A DNA stretch of 64,000 nucleotides from Vicia villosa. Its lineage: Eukaryota > Streptophyta > Magnoliopsida > Fabales > Fabaceae. Under the pieces are notes generated by a model. The model was given only the letters and a program-made list of their open reading frames with translations, was not told where the DNA came from and did not search any database. Both the position numbers and the translations under genes were made by a program. Positions within the stretch are counted from its first letter, which is position 1. Each line of letters starts with the position of its first letter. Positions 31,591-42,787 of this stretch are shown piece by piece. Location: contig NC_081185.1 in assembly GCF_029867415.1 (NCBI RefSeq), forward strand, positions 36,898,766 to 36,962,765. Reading direction: 5' to 3'.

Positions 31591-32022
31591 TTTTCAAGAT
31601 ATAATCAAAGGATTCATTCTGATGAACAAACCATCATTACAGGCGCTTATCCTGATGTTTTGAATCAGAAGAGGATTGTTCTACTTATTTTCTGACGCAG
31701 CTCAAATCAGTTCAAAGACATTCTTATTCCCGATGCCCCCAGATTGGTGGAAGATATTTGTTCCTATCCTGATATCCAGCTCAGTTGAAGGAACCGCCTC
31801 CGGATCTCCCAAGATCTTCCGAAGGAGCAAGCCCTCTGATACATCAGATCAGTTGGAAATATCTACTCCCCGACGATTTAGTTCGTTCAGAAGAAGAAAC
31901 TCGCCTGCCCAGTCCTGATGCCTAACCATCAGTTGAAGACGCTTTCTTTACCCGGCGTACACAGTTCGGAAGAGATATCTGTTCCTATCCTAATATTCAG
32001 ATTCAGATTAGTTGAAGGAACC

Positions 32023-32942
32023 TGTAACGCTCGGAAAAATAAGTATATGCTTAATTTGGACGTTTGTGACGTTTATTGGAATTTTACCGTTTTTGGAGTC
32101 GTTTCAGTCGGTATTAGTTCGGGATGGCGGACTAATATTTAATTGAAGGTTTTCATATTTTTGGTACTAGAAATATCATTAAGGTAATATTCCGCGTTTT
32201 GGGGCGTTTGAACGATATTTGAGCGTAGGGGCATTTTGGTCATTTCCGCGGGGTAGATATTTTCTTTATAAGAAAGAAATATTGTGAGAAGGGAAAGGGA
32301 TGGAAAGAAAAAGAAGAGAAAGAAAGAGAAGAGAGGAAGAAGAAGAGCAAAGGGGAAAAACAAGAGAAAGTGGAGGATTCTCAACCAAATCGATTGCCGA
32401 TCGTCACAATAGCAAGGTAAGGGGGTGAATCTAATTTATCTTGGATGTATGATTCATATAGTCTTGTTCTTGTTCTTGTTCTTCTTGTTCCAATTTCCAT
32501 AATTTTCTTGTGTGGTCTTTGTTTGATCTAAGTTTGTTTGAGAATGATTGTATGATGATTAAATGATATCCTTGTTGTGTTATGGTGATTGATCATGTTT
32601 GTTTTCGTTTTACATGGCTTGATTGAGTTTGAATAAAATGTTAGGTTTTGAGATAGATTGATGAATCAACCATGAAAAGTTTGATGTTAGGTTGTTTCTA
32701 TGGTTTGTATGTGTTGTATTGGTGTTATAATGATGTTTTGGAGTGGTTTTGGTGGGTATAAGAGGGTTAAAACTGTTCTGGTTCGTTCTGGTTTTTTCTG
32801 GGTTTACGCAGGTCCGCTGAGCGGAGGTGGGTCCGCTGAGCGGAGGTTCTTTTGCAGAAAATTCTCTGCGAAGGTCCGCTGAGCGGAGCTGAAGCGGACA
32901 ACAGCATTTTCTGTTTTTCCAAAACTTTGAAACTTCGTAACT
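32023..32942 (+). repeat. Array LTR1, truncated
   Basis: Only the first ~920 bp of the 2.7-kb LTR remain. After AACTTCGTAACT the sequence jumps to a point about 180 bp inside the internal region (AAGATGTTAGTATG, matching 45677). The deletion removed the rest of the LTR and the primer site. TATA box TTTATAAG at 32265-32272. A possible leader intron donor AAG-GTAAGG lies at 32417, with an acceptor-like TTCTTTTGCAG ending at 32857. Confidence 0.88.
32811..32845. repeat. Palindromic 18-bp repeat GGTCCGCTGAGCGGAGGT in LTR
   Basis: The unit contains the palindrome TCCGCTGAGCGGA (arms of six around a central G). LTR1 has two tandem units here. The matching sites hold three in LTR2 (43576-43630), one in LTR3 (49183-49199) and two in LTR4 (54759-54793). 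A further single palindrome lies ~35 bp downstream in each copy. Confidence 0.88.
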
Positions 32943-35900
32943 TCCAAGATGTTAGTATGTTACTGATGGACTATGAAGTTGTTGTTTGAGTAGCCTTGTG
33001 TGAGGTGTCGTTGTTGGATCAATGATTAAGGAAAGAATATTATTAATGTTGGTACTGATAGTTTATACTCTATTATGATTGTCGGCTACCTATTGACAAA
33101 TTGAGGAATTGATCACCCTTAATCTCTTGTTGATAGTAGACGGAATCGTATTGGACGTGATAGGCTTATCTGGCTAGTTTGATAATATTGGAAGTGAATG
33201 AGTCAGTGCAAGGTGGTATGACGTTGTTTATGTTGTCGATGACTTTGGATGTTCTTGAGAAAGAGCAATTGTGGGAATTGCGGATAGTTGTGCATTTGTA
33301 TAAGTGTTTCTTGAAAGTTTAATTGATTCATCGTCGAAAAGAGGAATTCTGTCTTGGAGTTCTGTTTTGACGGATTTAGTTCCTAGAACTATTGTTGTGT
33401 CGAGGGTTCCGTATCGGATGCCATCTTTTGAGTTGAAAGAGTTGAGGAGTCGACTTAAGGATTTCCTGAGAAGAGGTTTGTTCGTTCGAGTGTGTCGCCG
33501 TAGGGTGCACGTGTTTTGTTGGTTAAGAAGGAAGGTTCTATGAGGCCTTGTGTCGATTTTAGACAATTGAGAAAAGTGACAATTAAGGAAAAGTATCCAC
33601 TTTCGAGGATTGATATTTTGATGGATCAAGTTGGTTTGAGCTTGTTTGTTTTGCAAGTTTGATTTGAGGTATGGGTATCATCAGTGTGAAGATGGTCATG
33701 CTAAGTACTTGAGAATTGTTTTGTCCGTGTTGGGAAGAAGAAGTTGTTTGCTAAGTTTCCTTGTGTGAGTTTTTGGTTGAGTGAAGTGAATGTTCAAGGG
33801 GTAAGTGGTGGTTTATGCTTTTATGCAAGTTAAGATTTTTGAAAGGATTTATCTGTCACAAGATTTAGAGTTGGCAGTTGTTATTTCTGTTTGGGAAATT
33901 TAAAGGCACTAATTTTTCGGATCTAGATTTGTGTGGGTACGTGACTGTTGCACCCCAAAATTTGCCCATCTAATTATTTTTAATTGGCTTACATTTTAGG
34001 TCATTAACACTCATACATTCATCAATCAATACTTTGCATGGGATCAAGGATCTGAGAAGCTAGGATCTTTATATGGTTATTCATCATGGTCTTCTTTACC
34101 CCCAGTTACAAGGGTTTCCTCTATCAGACCTCATCAAGGGAAAGACAGTTGACATTCCTTATTCATGACACTTGAGGTCGTCAATTCATTAATTAAAGTC
34201 ATGGTACAAGAAGTGGTATGATATAATCATTATGATCAAGACAACCATTTGTTCTCTCATTTGTTTATAATTCGATGTTTGTAATGCAAGCTAACATGAA
34301 CTTGAGACTGAAGATAGGGGTTCATGAAGAATGCAATTTGATTTGAATTTGAAGTGGATTATGTGACTTCACAAATTCAAAGTTTTGATCAAGGTTAATT
34401 GATTAGATCATGATGTGTCAAAAATTATATCAAGCTTGCTGAAATATGGAAGATTCATTTATATGGTTTTGATACACAAGATTTAAGATTCAAATTCATC
34501 CACCATCAGAACTTCAATTTTGAATGATTTGAAAAGAAAAAAAGAGGCCATTTGTGAAGTACATTACAATTTCATTCAAAGTCAGAAGTAAAATTACAAA
34601 AGGAAAAAGAGATCATAAGTCTATTCCTAATGTTCTTATACATGTTTCCTTCTTCAAATTTTGCCAAATGCATAGCAAAGCTGAGCCACGTCCAATCACC
34701 ATAAGATCCAAGTCCTCCATGCAACACACCAAAATTCCATATCAGTTCTAAGCATCACCAATTTCGCAACGATTACGAATGCTAATAATCATTGAAGCTC
34801 ACTTTCCAATTGGCATAATTTAACAATGGATGCTAACAGAGATTCAGTTTATCATGGATGGTTAGCACATACAAAAATAAGAAGCAGCAGCCCTTCAATC
34901 ACATTACAAGCTTACAGCCATAAACAAATCAATAGCCAGAATACAGAGCAAAACACAACAGAATTAACCTAATATATTTACCCTATACCAATTCAAAAAC
35001 CAGAATAACCAAATGAAATTCAAACCAGCCCTGCACTTGTTCATCCATGACAAAATGAATCAATTCAAACCTTTCAAAATCAGAGCCTATTAAACCAAAA
35101 GAAACACTATCTCATAGCAGCCATCATTCCACACAAATTCTAGCCACTTCTAACTGAATTCCACAGTCTAACTTCTATTGCAAGTTACTAACAGATTTCC
35201 CAACTGATTCCTAACCTCCTAACAGTTTCTCTTTACACTTGTAACTAACTAACTCAGTTTCACTTAACTTCTAACTGTCAAACTGCCATAACAGAATTCT
35301 AACATCTTCTAACTTCCCTATAACTAACCCCAACAGCTTTTGTAACAGAAATTAACAACCTGTAACTGATTCTCAACCACCTAACAGCATAACCAACTAA
35401 CCTCTAACTGAAATACAACAGAAAAATTCAGAGATTGAACTAACCTTCAATTGCAACTGAATCTCAGAACTCCACCTATATAGCAGGCTTCTCCACCTTC
35501 ATTCAAGCCTCCTTCACCATTTTCACATTTCATCTTCACTTCACTTCCACGATTTCTTCCTCTCTTCACGATCTTCACTTCTTTCAATCTCTTCTTCACT
35601 TCCATTTCTTAATCTTCACGACTCTGCAACTTCATTCATTCTCATACACCATAAACTTCTCTACCAAAAATCTTCAATCTTCCATCTTCATCACCTTCAG
35701 CCTCTCTCATCTTCTCCAGAGCCTTCACACTGAATCTTCCTCACCTCACACCATTCATCTTCTTTATAACCACTCCTTTACCATAGAGCCTGCAACAAGA
35801 AAACCAACGAAAATTCAACAAGCTTCAACAGAAATGGCAAGAAGAAATTGGTAACAAAATTGAGATTGAAGAGAAATCGCAACAAACCTGTAACAAGGAC

Positions 35901-37214
35901 TTCGACCTCTCCTCATCATACTCTCTCGATCTTTGCACCGCAGAAAATCACAGCAACCATCATCATCTTCACATTTCTCAAATCTTCTTGGATCCACTCT
36001 TCACAACTTCGCAATGGACATCGAATCACAAACTGCAGCTTTTCGATCTTGACCTTCAAAGCTCTTCAAACCTTCATCGCGGACGGATAAGAGAGAAATT
36101 TGAGAGGAAGGTTGAATCAAAGCCCGAGAGTGAGAACGGGAACGAGACGAGGGCGGAGTGGTGTGATTATCACGGCGAGGCTCGCCGATTTCGCCGGAGA
36201 GGCCGCTGTTCGTGCGCCGTGTGAACGAGGAAGAGAAGAAAGAGCGCTCTGAGTACTCCAAAGGTCACACTCTAACCCTAAATCCCTCTTTCAATATTTT
36301 CGTTTAATTTGGTTGAATATTATTGATATAAAGTTTAAATTAAGTTATAGAGCAATGTGGATTAGCGTAAGATTAATGTGATCAAATCTGAATTAATCTG
36401 ATTAATTAAGTCTGATATTAACATTAGGATAATTTGCAACATTTGAATCAATGTGTTGTATTGGCTATGGATCAAACACAATAAGCTTCTGGGCCTTCAC
36501 CGAATTACTGCTTCTCACACCCCATACGGCCCATTGCATCTTTTTGGCCACAAAAATCAATTGCTGTAACAAAAAGAGACTATACTCTGTTGGGCTATTC
36601 TGGCTGGGCCCCGCGCCCATAGCTCTTCACACCACTATCTTCAATTTTCACCCCTGTTTACATTTTAATTTAGATTTTAGTTAGCTTTTTATCATTTTCT
36701 TTTAGTAATAAAAATGCTGACTTTTCCTTTTGTTCTTAGACTTTAATACATAATGTGACACATAAAAAATAATCACAAAAATATTAGTGTAGGCTAATTC
36801 TTTTAATTCCTTTTTTGTGTAACTAGAATTCTTTTTCTTCATAAAACCATAAAAAATGAATAGTATCTTTAATTCAATTTTGCATTATATTTTGGATCAT
36901 TTGTTTTCATGTTTGGTGCTATATTTTCAAGTCATGCTTTTGTACTAATTTTGTACCATTGTTTACTTGTAATTTTACTTGTAATTCTGGTTTCACTTGT
37001 GTGTTCCCATAGATTTAGGACCTATAATTCATAACTTTTAGATTAGTATTCCCTTTAGGTAAAACCTATAATTTTAGGTAGAACTTTAACTTGACAATTT
37101 AGGACTTAGAATCATCTTTTAGTTCATATTAGATTAGGTTCTTTTCCTTTTTCTTTTCAACTTTAAAACATTAATAAAGGACGACGCGAATCATGCTAAT
37201 ACCTTTTTTTTTAG

Positions 37215-37628
37215 TGTGAAAGAAATGATTGGGGCGTAGGCCCCGATGTATGTTCTTTCCCACTTAGCGGAAGAGAAATGATTGAGGCGTAGGCCTCGGT
37301 GTATTTCTTAACCGTTATTTAGAGAAACGATTGTGGCGTAGGCCTCGATGTGCATTCTCTAAATATTCAAAACTTTGCATTTCTTAACCACTATTTAGAG
37401 AAACGATTGTGGCGTAGGCCTCGATGTGCATTCTCTAAATATTTAAAAATTGTATTTCATTTAGAGAAACGATTGTGGTGTAGGCCTCGATGTGCATTCT
37501 CTAAATATTCAAAAACTGTATTTATTTAGAGAAACGATTGTGGCGTAGGCCTCGATGTGCATTCTCTAATTATTCAAAAACTGTATTTCATTTAGAGAAA
37601 CGATTGTGGCGTAGGCCTCGATGTGCAT
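37215..37628 (+). repeat. ~70-80-bp tandem repeat in solo LTR
   Basis: Units read GAGAAACGATTGTGGCGTAG followed by GCCTCGATGTGCATTCTCTAAAT. Five close copies (near 37321, 37399, 37457, 37529, 37598) follow two diverged ones from 37220. The last copy is interrupted at TGCAT by the minus-strand solo LTR and resumes at 40317. Confidence 0.9.
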
Positions 37629-40316
37629 TGTAACACCCCGATCCTACCCAAAGCATTTAGGCAAGAAAATATCAGAGTATTAAAATTTCATACAACACAA
37701 TTAGGATGTTACACTAAGTAACCAAACAAACACCTTGAAAACAAACGGACATCACCGATGTCAAAAGCATACACACCTGCCAATAACATGATACATAACA
37801 CACGGAAGATATGAATATATATATATACGTATAGCTCTCACTCTCAAAGAGGAGTTTTCCAAAATAAAGTGTTTACAATATACAATGGCACGTTATCACA
37901 TATACATGTTCAAAAGAGTCATATACAAATAAATAACAACAGACTCCCGACTACCCAGTGTTACATATCAGAGCGACCGAAAAGACCAACTGGAGAACTA
38001 CCTCTTCCAAAAGACTTCCAAAGCGGCTAATCTGCAGGATGCCACTCAAGCATCAAATCAGCAGAAGGGTGAGAATATAATTCATAATGAAAGCATGACA
38101 ATTATAGTAATGCCAACAAGTATCATCAAGAATCATACAACAAAGTAATCCACTCATTCAACCACAATCAATATATAAGTAATGTGACACATGAATGATA
38201 ACATAAATTATACAGACAGACAATGATGAATGAGACTCGACTATGCATATGCATGTGGTACCAAATCCGGAGTAAAACTCCCCTTGTCATTATGACAAAT
38301 ACACCTTTGCCGAGCATTATGTTGGGACTTCTTTCCCTCAGGAAAATACACCTTTGTCGAGCATCAAGCTACGACTAAACGTCATCGAGCATTTAGCCCC
38401 CACTGATGACCTCTTGCCACTCGGGCAAATACACCTTTTTACCGAGCATTAAGCCCCCACTGGTAATAATTGCCAATTCAGGCCACCTGCTAATAGCATT
38501 CCGCCATTAACGTAATGAAATGTTATGCTGTGCAAATATATGACTCTATTACACGACAACAACATCATCAACAATATAACACGGTCACATACCCACGATA
38601 CACCATTTATATTCTATCCAAAAGGATACATCACCAATTAATAACATCGTTATCAATTACATCACACCATAATTACCACACAGGCATTAATAAGCACACA
38701 GCACACATTCACCGTCAAAACATACTAGCCACATCGGCATAAATGATCGCATAATTGCATCACATCAAATTATTATTGGCCATTGACCCACAACTCCATC
38801 AATACATCATCAACAAGTTGTAATAACAACAAACAACCAAACATCGTCATATATCAAGAATGAACATTCATTAATACATAACACATATGAACATGATCTC
38901 ATGTTATCAGCAACTAATCACATACCTCGTACCAATACGATAACATTCACACAACACATCATAATTATTTATCATGCACTAGTTCACAAAACCATTTATG
39001 CAAATCAACCAACCACTACTACATCCTACATCATTAACAATTACAACCAAGCACTATGATTATTTACCAATCATATCGCGCATATAAACAATTATGTGTT
39101 TTCATCAACAACACCTCATAACTAACTAATAACAAGCTAACCAAGCCTATACTATCATATAGAACATCCAACTAGCTTCCTAACACTTCGAACGGCGTAC
39201 GAAACGGAGCTAAGGATCAAAAGTTACAAGGTTTCAAAGTTTGGATAATTGAACATACTACACAACTCATCACTTGATCCTAATAAAAATAATGGGATAC
39301 TACATCCTATGAATCATTTAATTAGATAATGATATAGGTTATTGCGTTAGCTTTCCGACGCTTCGAACGGCGACAAAATCGGAGTTACGGTTCAAGAGTT
39401 ATGAAGTTTCAAAGTTCTGGAAAAACAGAAAAAGCTGTCATCCGCTTCAGCTCCGCTCAACGGACCTTCGCAGAGAATTTTCTGCAACAGAACCTCCGCT
39501 CAGTGGACCCACCTCCGCTCAGCGGACCTGCGTAAACCCAGAAAAAACCAGAACGCACCAGAACTGTTCCAAGCCCCTTATACCCACTAAAACCACTCCC
39601 AAACATCATTATAACACCAATACAACACATACAAACCATAGAAACAACCTAACATCAAACTTTTCATGGTTGATTCATCAATCTATCTCAAAACCTAACT
39701 TTTTATACAAACTCAATCAAGCCATAGAAAAGGAAAACAAACATGATCAATCACCACAACACAACAAGGATATCATTTATTCATCATACAATCATTCTCA
39801 AACAAACTTAGATCAAACAAAGATCACACAAGAAAATTGTGGAAATTGGAACAAGAAGAACAAGAACAAGAACAAGACTATAAGAATCATACATCCAAGA
39901 TAAATTAGATTCACCACCTTACCTTGCTATTGTGACGATCGGTAATCGATTCGGTTGAGAATCCTCCATTTTCTCTTGTTTTCCCCTTTGCTCTTCTTCT
40001 TCTTCTCTTCTCTTTCTTTCTCTTCTTTTTCTTTCCATTCTCTTTCCTTTCTCACAAATATCTCCTTCTTATAAGGAAAATATCTATCCCGCGGAAATGA
40101 CCAAAATGCCCCTACGCTCAAATATCGTTCAAACGCCCCAAAACGCGGAATATTACCTTAATAATATTTCCGGTACCAAAAATATGAAAACCTTCAATTA
40201 AATATTAGTCCGCCATCCCGAACTAATACCGACTAAAACAACTCCAAAAACGGTACAATTCCAATAAACGTCACAAACGTCCAAATCAAGCATATACTTA
40301 TTTTCCGGGCGTTACA
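37629..40316 (-). mobile_element. Solo LTR of the array family, minus strand, nested
   Basis: Read on the minus strand it begins TGTAACGCCCGGAAAATAAG and ends GGATCGGGGTGTTACA. It is flanked by TGCAT (37624-37628, 40317-40321) and measures 2688 bp. It matches array LTRs along its length but with many more differences than they show among themselves, so it is another subfamily. It holds two palindromic 18-bp units (one mutated to CAGTGG) and one beyond. No primer site or polypurine tract borders it. Confidence 0.93.
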
Positions 40317-40885
40317 TGCATTCTCTAAATATTCAAAAAAACTCCTTTTTATGGCATGATTCAAGTCACAAATTAATTTCCCTTAAAAAACACCCAACCA
40401 AAAACATTTCAAAATATCTAATAAAGGCTCAGACCTAAACAAAGTAAGGAAGTGATGCGAAGCCTTGTAGTGGGTTTTCGTCCATCATGGAATTACACCT
40501 AAAAAACACAAACCAATTTTCTCTCTTCTCTCTCTTGCCTCCGAGGCATTCTTTCTCTTGCCTTCAGGGCATTCTTTCTCCTAATCGGACACGTTATTTC
40601 CGCTCCATTCCCAGCTTAAGACTCCAGAGGTCGAGCAGCGGAGTGCGAATGTAACTGTTCAACTAAAAAACACAAAAACAAACAAAAACTAAAGAGCCGA
40701 ACTACGGCGCTCTGATTCCTGAAAAGGATACGTAGGCATTAGGTCGCGGGGCCTAAGCGAGCACAACTATTTATAAACCTTATTTTTTTCCCGTGTTTCT
40801 TTTCTTTCATTTGCATGCATTCCCTTAGTAATTATTAAGCTATAGATTTATACACCCTTTAGATAGCAACAAACATAGGTGGATA

Positions 40886-40969
40886 CCATCGAGTACGATG
40901 GGCGTGAGGGGTGCTAGCACCTTCCCCTCGCGTAACCGACTCCCGTACCTTATCTCTGGTCGCAAGACC
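40886..40969 (+). other. Conserved LTR hairpins (solo LTR copy)
   Basis: Hairpin A is CCATCG-AGTA-CGATGG (40886-40901). In hairpin B, CGTGAGGGG pairs with CCCCTCGCG (40903-40911 with 40924-40932) around TGCTAGCACCTT, with one G-T (G-U in RNA) pair. The third hairpin is GGTC-GCAA-GACC (40958-40969), whose loop is of the GNRA class. Confidence 0.75.
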
Positions 40970-42787
40970 TTCTCTTATCCTTATTCTAGGTTTTCTGATA
41001 TTCCTTTCCCTTATGGGATAAATATATTGGTGGCGACTCTGTTCATTTTCGCGAGCGTGCGACAGTGACTACAAGAGTTTGAAGTATTCATTTGATCAGG
41101 ACGAGTTGAATATGAGAAACCATTGCATACGTCTATGTCGATGATTCGAGTATTGTGATTGTTGAAACAGTTGTGGGATTTGAGTTGGGTGTGTAAAGCG
41201 ACTTCTTCAGGTGTTGAACTTTTATGTGAAAGCTTACTTATGGTATTCTTGATGAGATTAGAAAAGGTCGGAAATCGGATTTGAATGGGTTGATAAGATG
41301 ACATTTATTAGTCAAAGATAAAGATGGTGATCTTCGGATTGATAAGAGCAATGTCATGGGATGTCATGATCAAGGTTGTATTCCTAATGTTTGGATTTGA
41401 AAAGAGGACTTTGGATGAGGTGCGTCGTAGTGATTTGAGTATTCATCCTGACGTACTAAGATATATCAAGATTTGAGAAGGTCATTTTTAGTGGCAAGGT
41501 AATGAAGAAGGATATGAAGGGATTTGTTTATTTGTGTTTGACTTGTCAGGAGTCGTCTGGTTTCATGTAACTGTTATCCATTCCTGAGTAGAAGTGGAAT
41601 AGCATTTCTATGGATTTTGTTTCTGGTTTGCCGAGGACGTCGAGTAATTGTGAGGCGATTTGGGTCATTGTGGATATATTGACGAAATCTGCTCACGTTA
41701 ATTCGATAAGAATGGATTAACTGATGGAAGTACTGGCGAGTGGTATGTTGATAAAAATTGTTTGTTGGTTTGTTTGTTTGCATGGTGTTTCGGAAGGTAT
41801 TGTTCAGATTGAGATCCGAGGTTTATTTCTGAAATTTTGAGAAGGTTCGCAAAGTACTTTGGGTACAAAGTTGCGTCGAGTTTGGCGTATCGTCCTCAAA
41901 CGGATGGTCAGACTGAGAGGACGGTTTGGTCACTTAAGGATCTATGAGGGCTTGTGTTGTGAAACAAGGATGTGTTTGGATTAGCTTTTTGCCTTTGATT
42001 GGATAATACAAAGACTTTTGTTTGGTGTGCAAGCTGACACAGCATATCAACAGGTTGAGTATGTTAAGAGAGAACAATGAGTTTCTGGTGAATACTAGAA
42101 GGAGTTGGAAGTTGGTTATGAAATTGGTAAATCTGTTTGTGATGGGAAATCAGAGTGCGCATCGGAAGCGTGAAATGACGCGGTTCGTAAGTATATGAAT
42201 TGTTAGAGTTCAAATTGTGGACAGTGGATGTGGTAGGAATGATAAGACCACCAGATGTTTTGGTTACATGTTTGACTGCTATGTCTTGGCATGGTTGTTT
42301 GGATGTTGTGCGACCGGGTTGTTGGTATTCTAGTTTTGCTGAGGATGTTCAGAAGCTGTATATGTCTTGGAACTTTATGTCCTTATCTATGATGATGTCT
42401 CGTTTCCATGGTGATGGTTCGAGTACATGTAGCTAATTCCTTGGATAGGGGATTAGAGGTGTGTTGCCTTTGATGACGGTAACATTATGGTTGCGGTTTG
42501 GTTGACAAGTGCATTGTGTGGGCATTGCATCTTGTTCTTGTTGGTTGTGTCTTGGTTATTTCTTGTGTTTTGGTGTTAGTCGATGAGTGCATTATATGGG
42601 CATTGCATCTCGTTGTCGTTGTTGTGTTTTGGTTGTTTGGCTTTTAGCTAGAGTGATTCTTTGTTGGTGCTGATTGTGTCGTTGCTTCCGTGGCTTGATA
42701 GTTGGTTAGTCGGATGCGAGAGCGTATCCAAGTTCGTTTGTGTTTGGGATATTTCCGAGGACGGGAATCTTCTAAGTGGGGGAGAGT

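Larger units (their letters stand above)
30000..32022 (+). other. 3' untranslated region of Tat/Ogre-like element, part 1
   Basis: It starts with purine-rich sequence and three ~58-bp repeats (30011-30170). Later come a cluster of CATACAT-type short repeats (30980-31110) and CCCAGCAGG-type repeats (30600-30730, 30860). The ~55-bp repeats at 31318-31590 and a ~200-bp CT/GA-rich repetitive part follow. No ORF is supported. It ends at the insertion of the array; the duplicated target is GAACC (32018-32022 and 56662-56666). The flanking text resumes smoothly at 56662. Confidence 0.8.
33946..41064 (+). mobile_element. Solo LTR of Tat/Ogre-type element inside array internal 1
   Basis: It starts TGTTGCACCCCAAAATTT and ends GTGCGACA, flanked by GTGAC (33941-33945, 41065-41069). 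The unbroken target can be read at 46668-46690, which confirms the insertion. Without its nested insertion it is about 4.4 kb. TATA-like CTATATAG at 35476 is followed by a CT-rich leader. Tandem repeats lie at 37215-37628. The body differs from the LTRs at 15455 and 57430, but the last ~400 bp and the first 20 bp are related. No retrotransposon gene lies inside. Confidence 0.92.
32943..42787 (+). pseudogene. Array internal region 1 (gypsy pol remnants, split by solo LTR)
   Basis: RT remnant at 33304-33640: the frames contain LVPRTIVVSRVPYRMPSFEL and, after a frameshift, [20 protein letters not shown], the palm-entry region of chromoviral RT. The region is split at 33945/41065 by a solo LTR with GTGAC duplications. 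RNase H remnant at 41069-41140 (YKSLKYSFDQDELNMR). Integrase remnant at about 41570-42050 ([20 protein letters not shown], then PQTDGQTERT). Many stops and frameshifts; no product is expected. The polypurine tract is just before 42788. Long minus-strand frames here are antisense shadows. Confidence 0.85.

Noticed and set aside
36001..36261. Overlapping ORFs on both strands near 36000-36260
   Set aside because: Short, Arg/Ser-rich, inside a solo LTR and without a recognisable domain; composition alone explains them.
37215..37628. CRISPR-like regular repeats
   Set aside because: Units are adjacent tandem repeats without unique spacers, inside a plant LTR.
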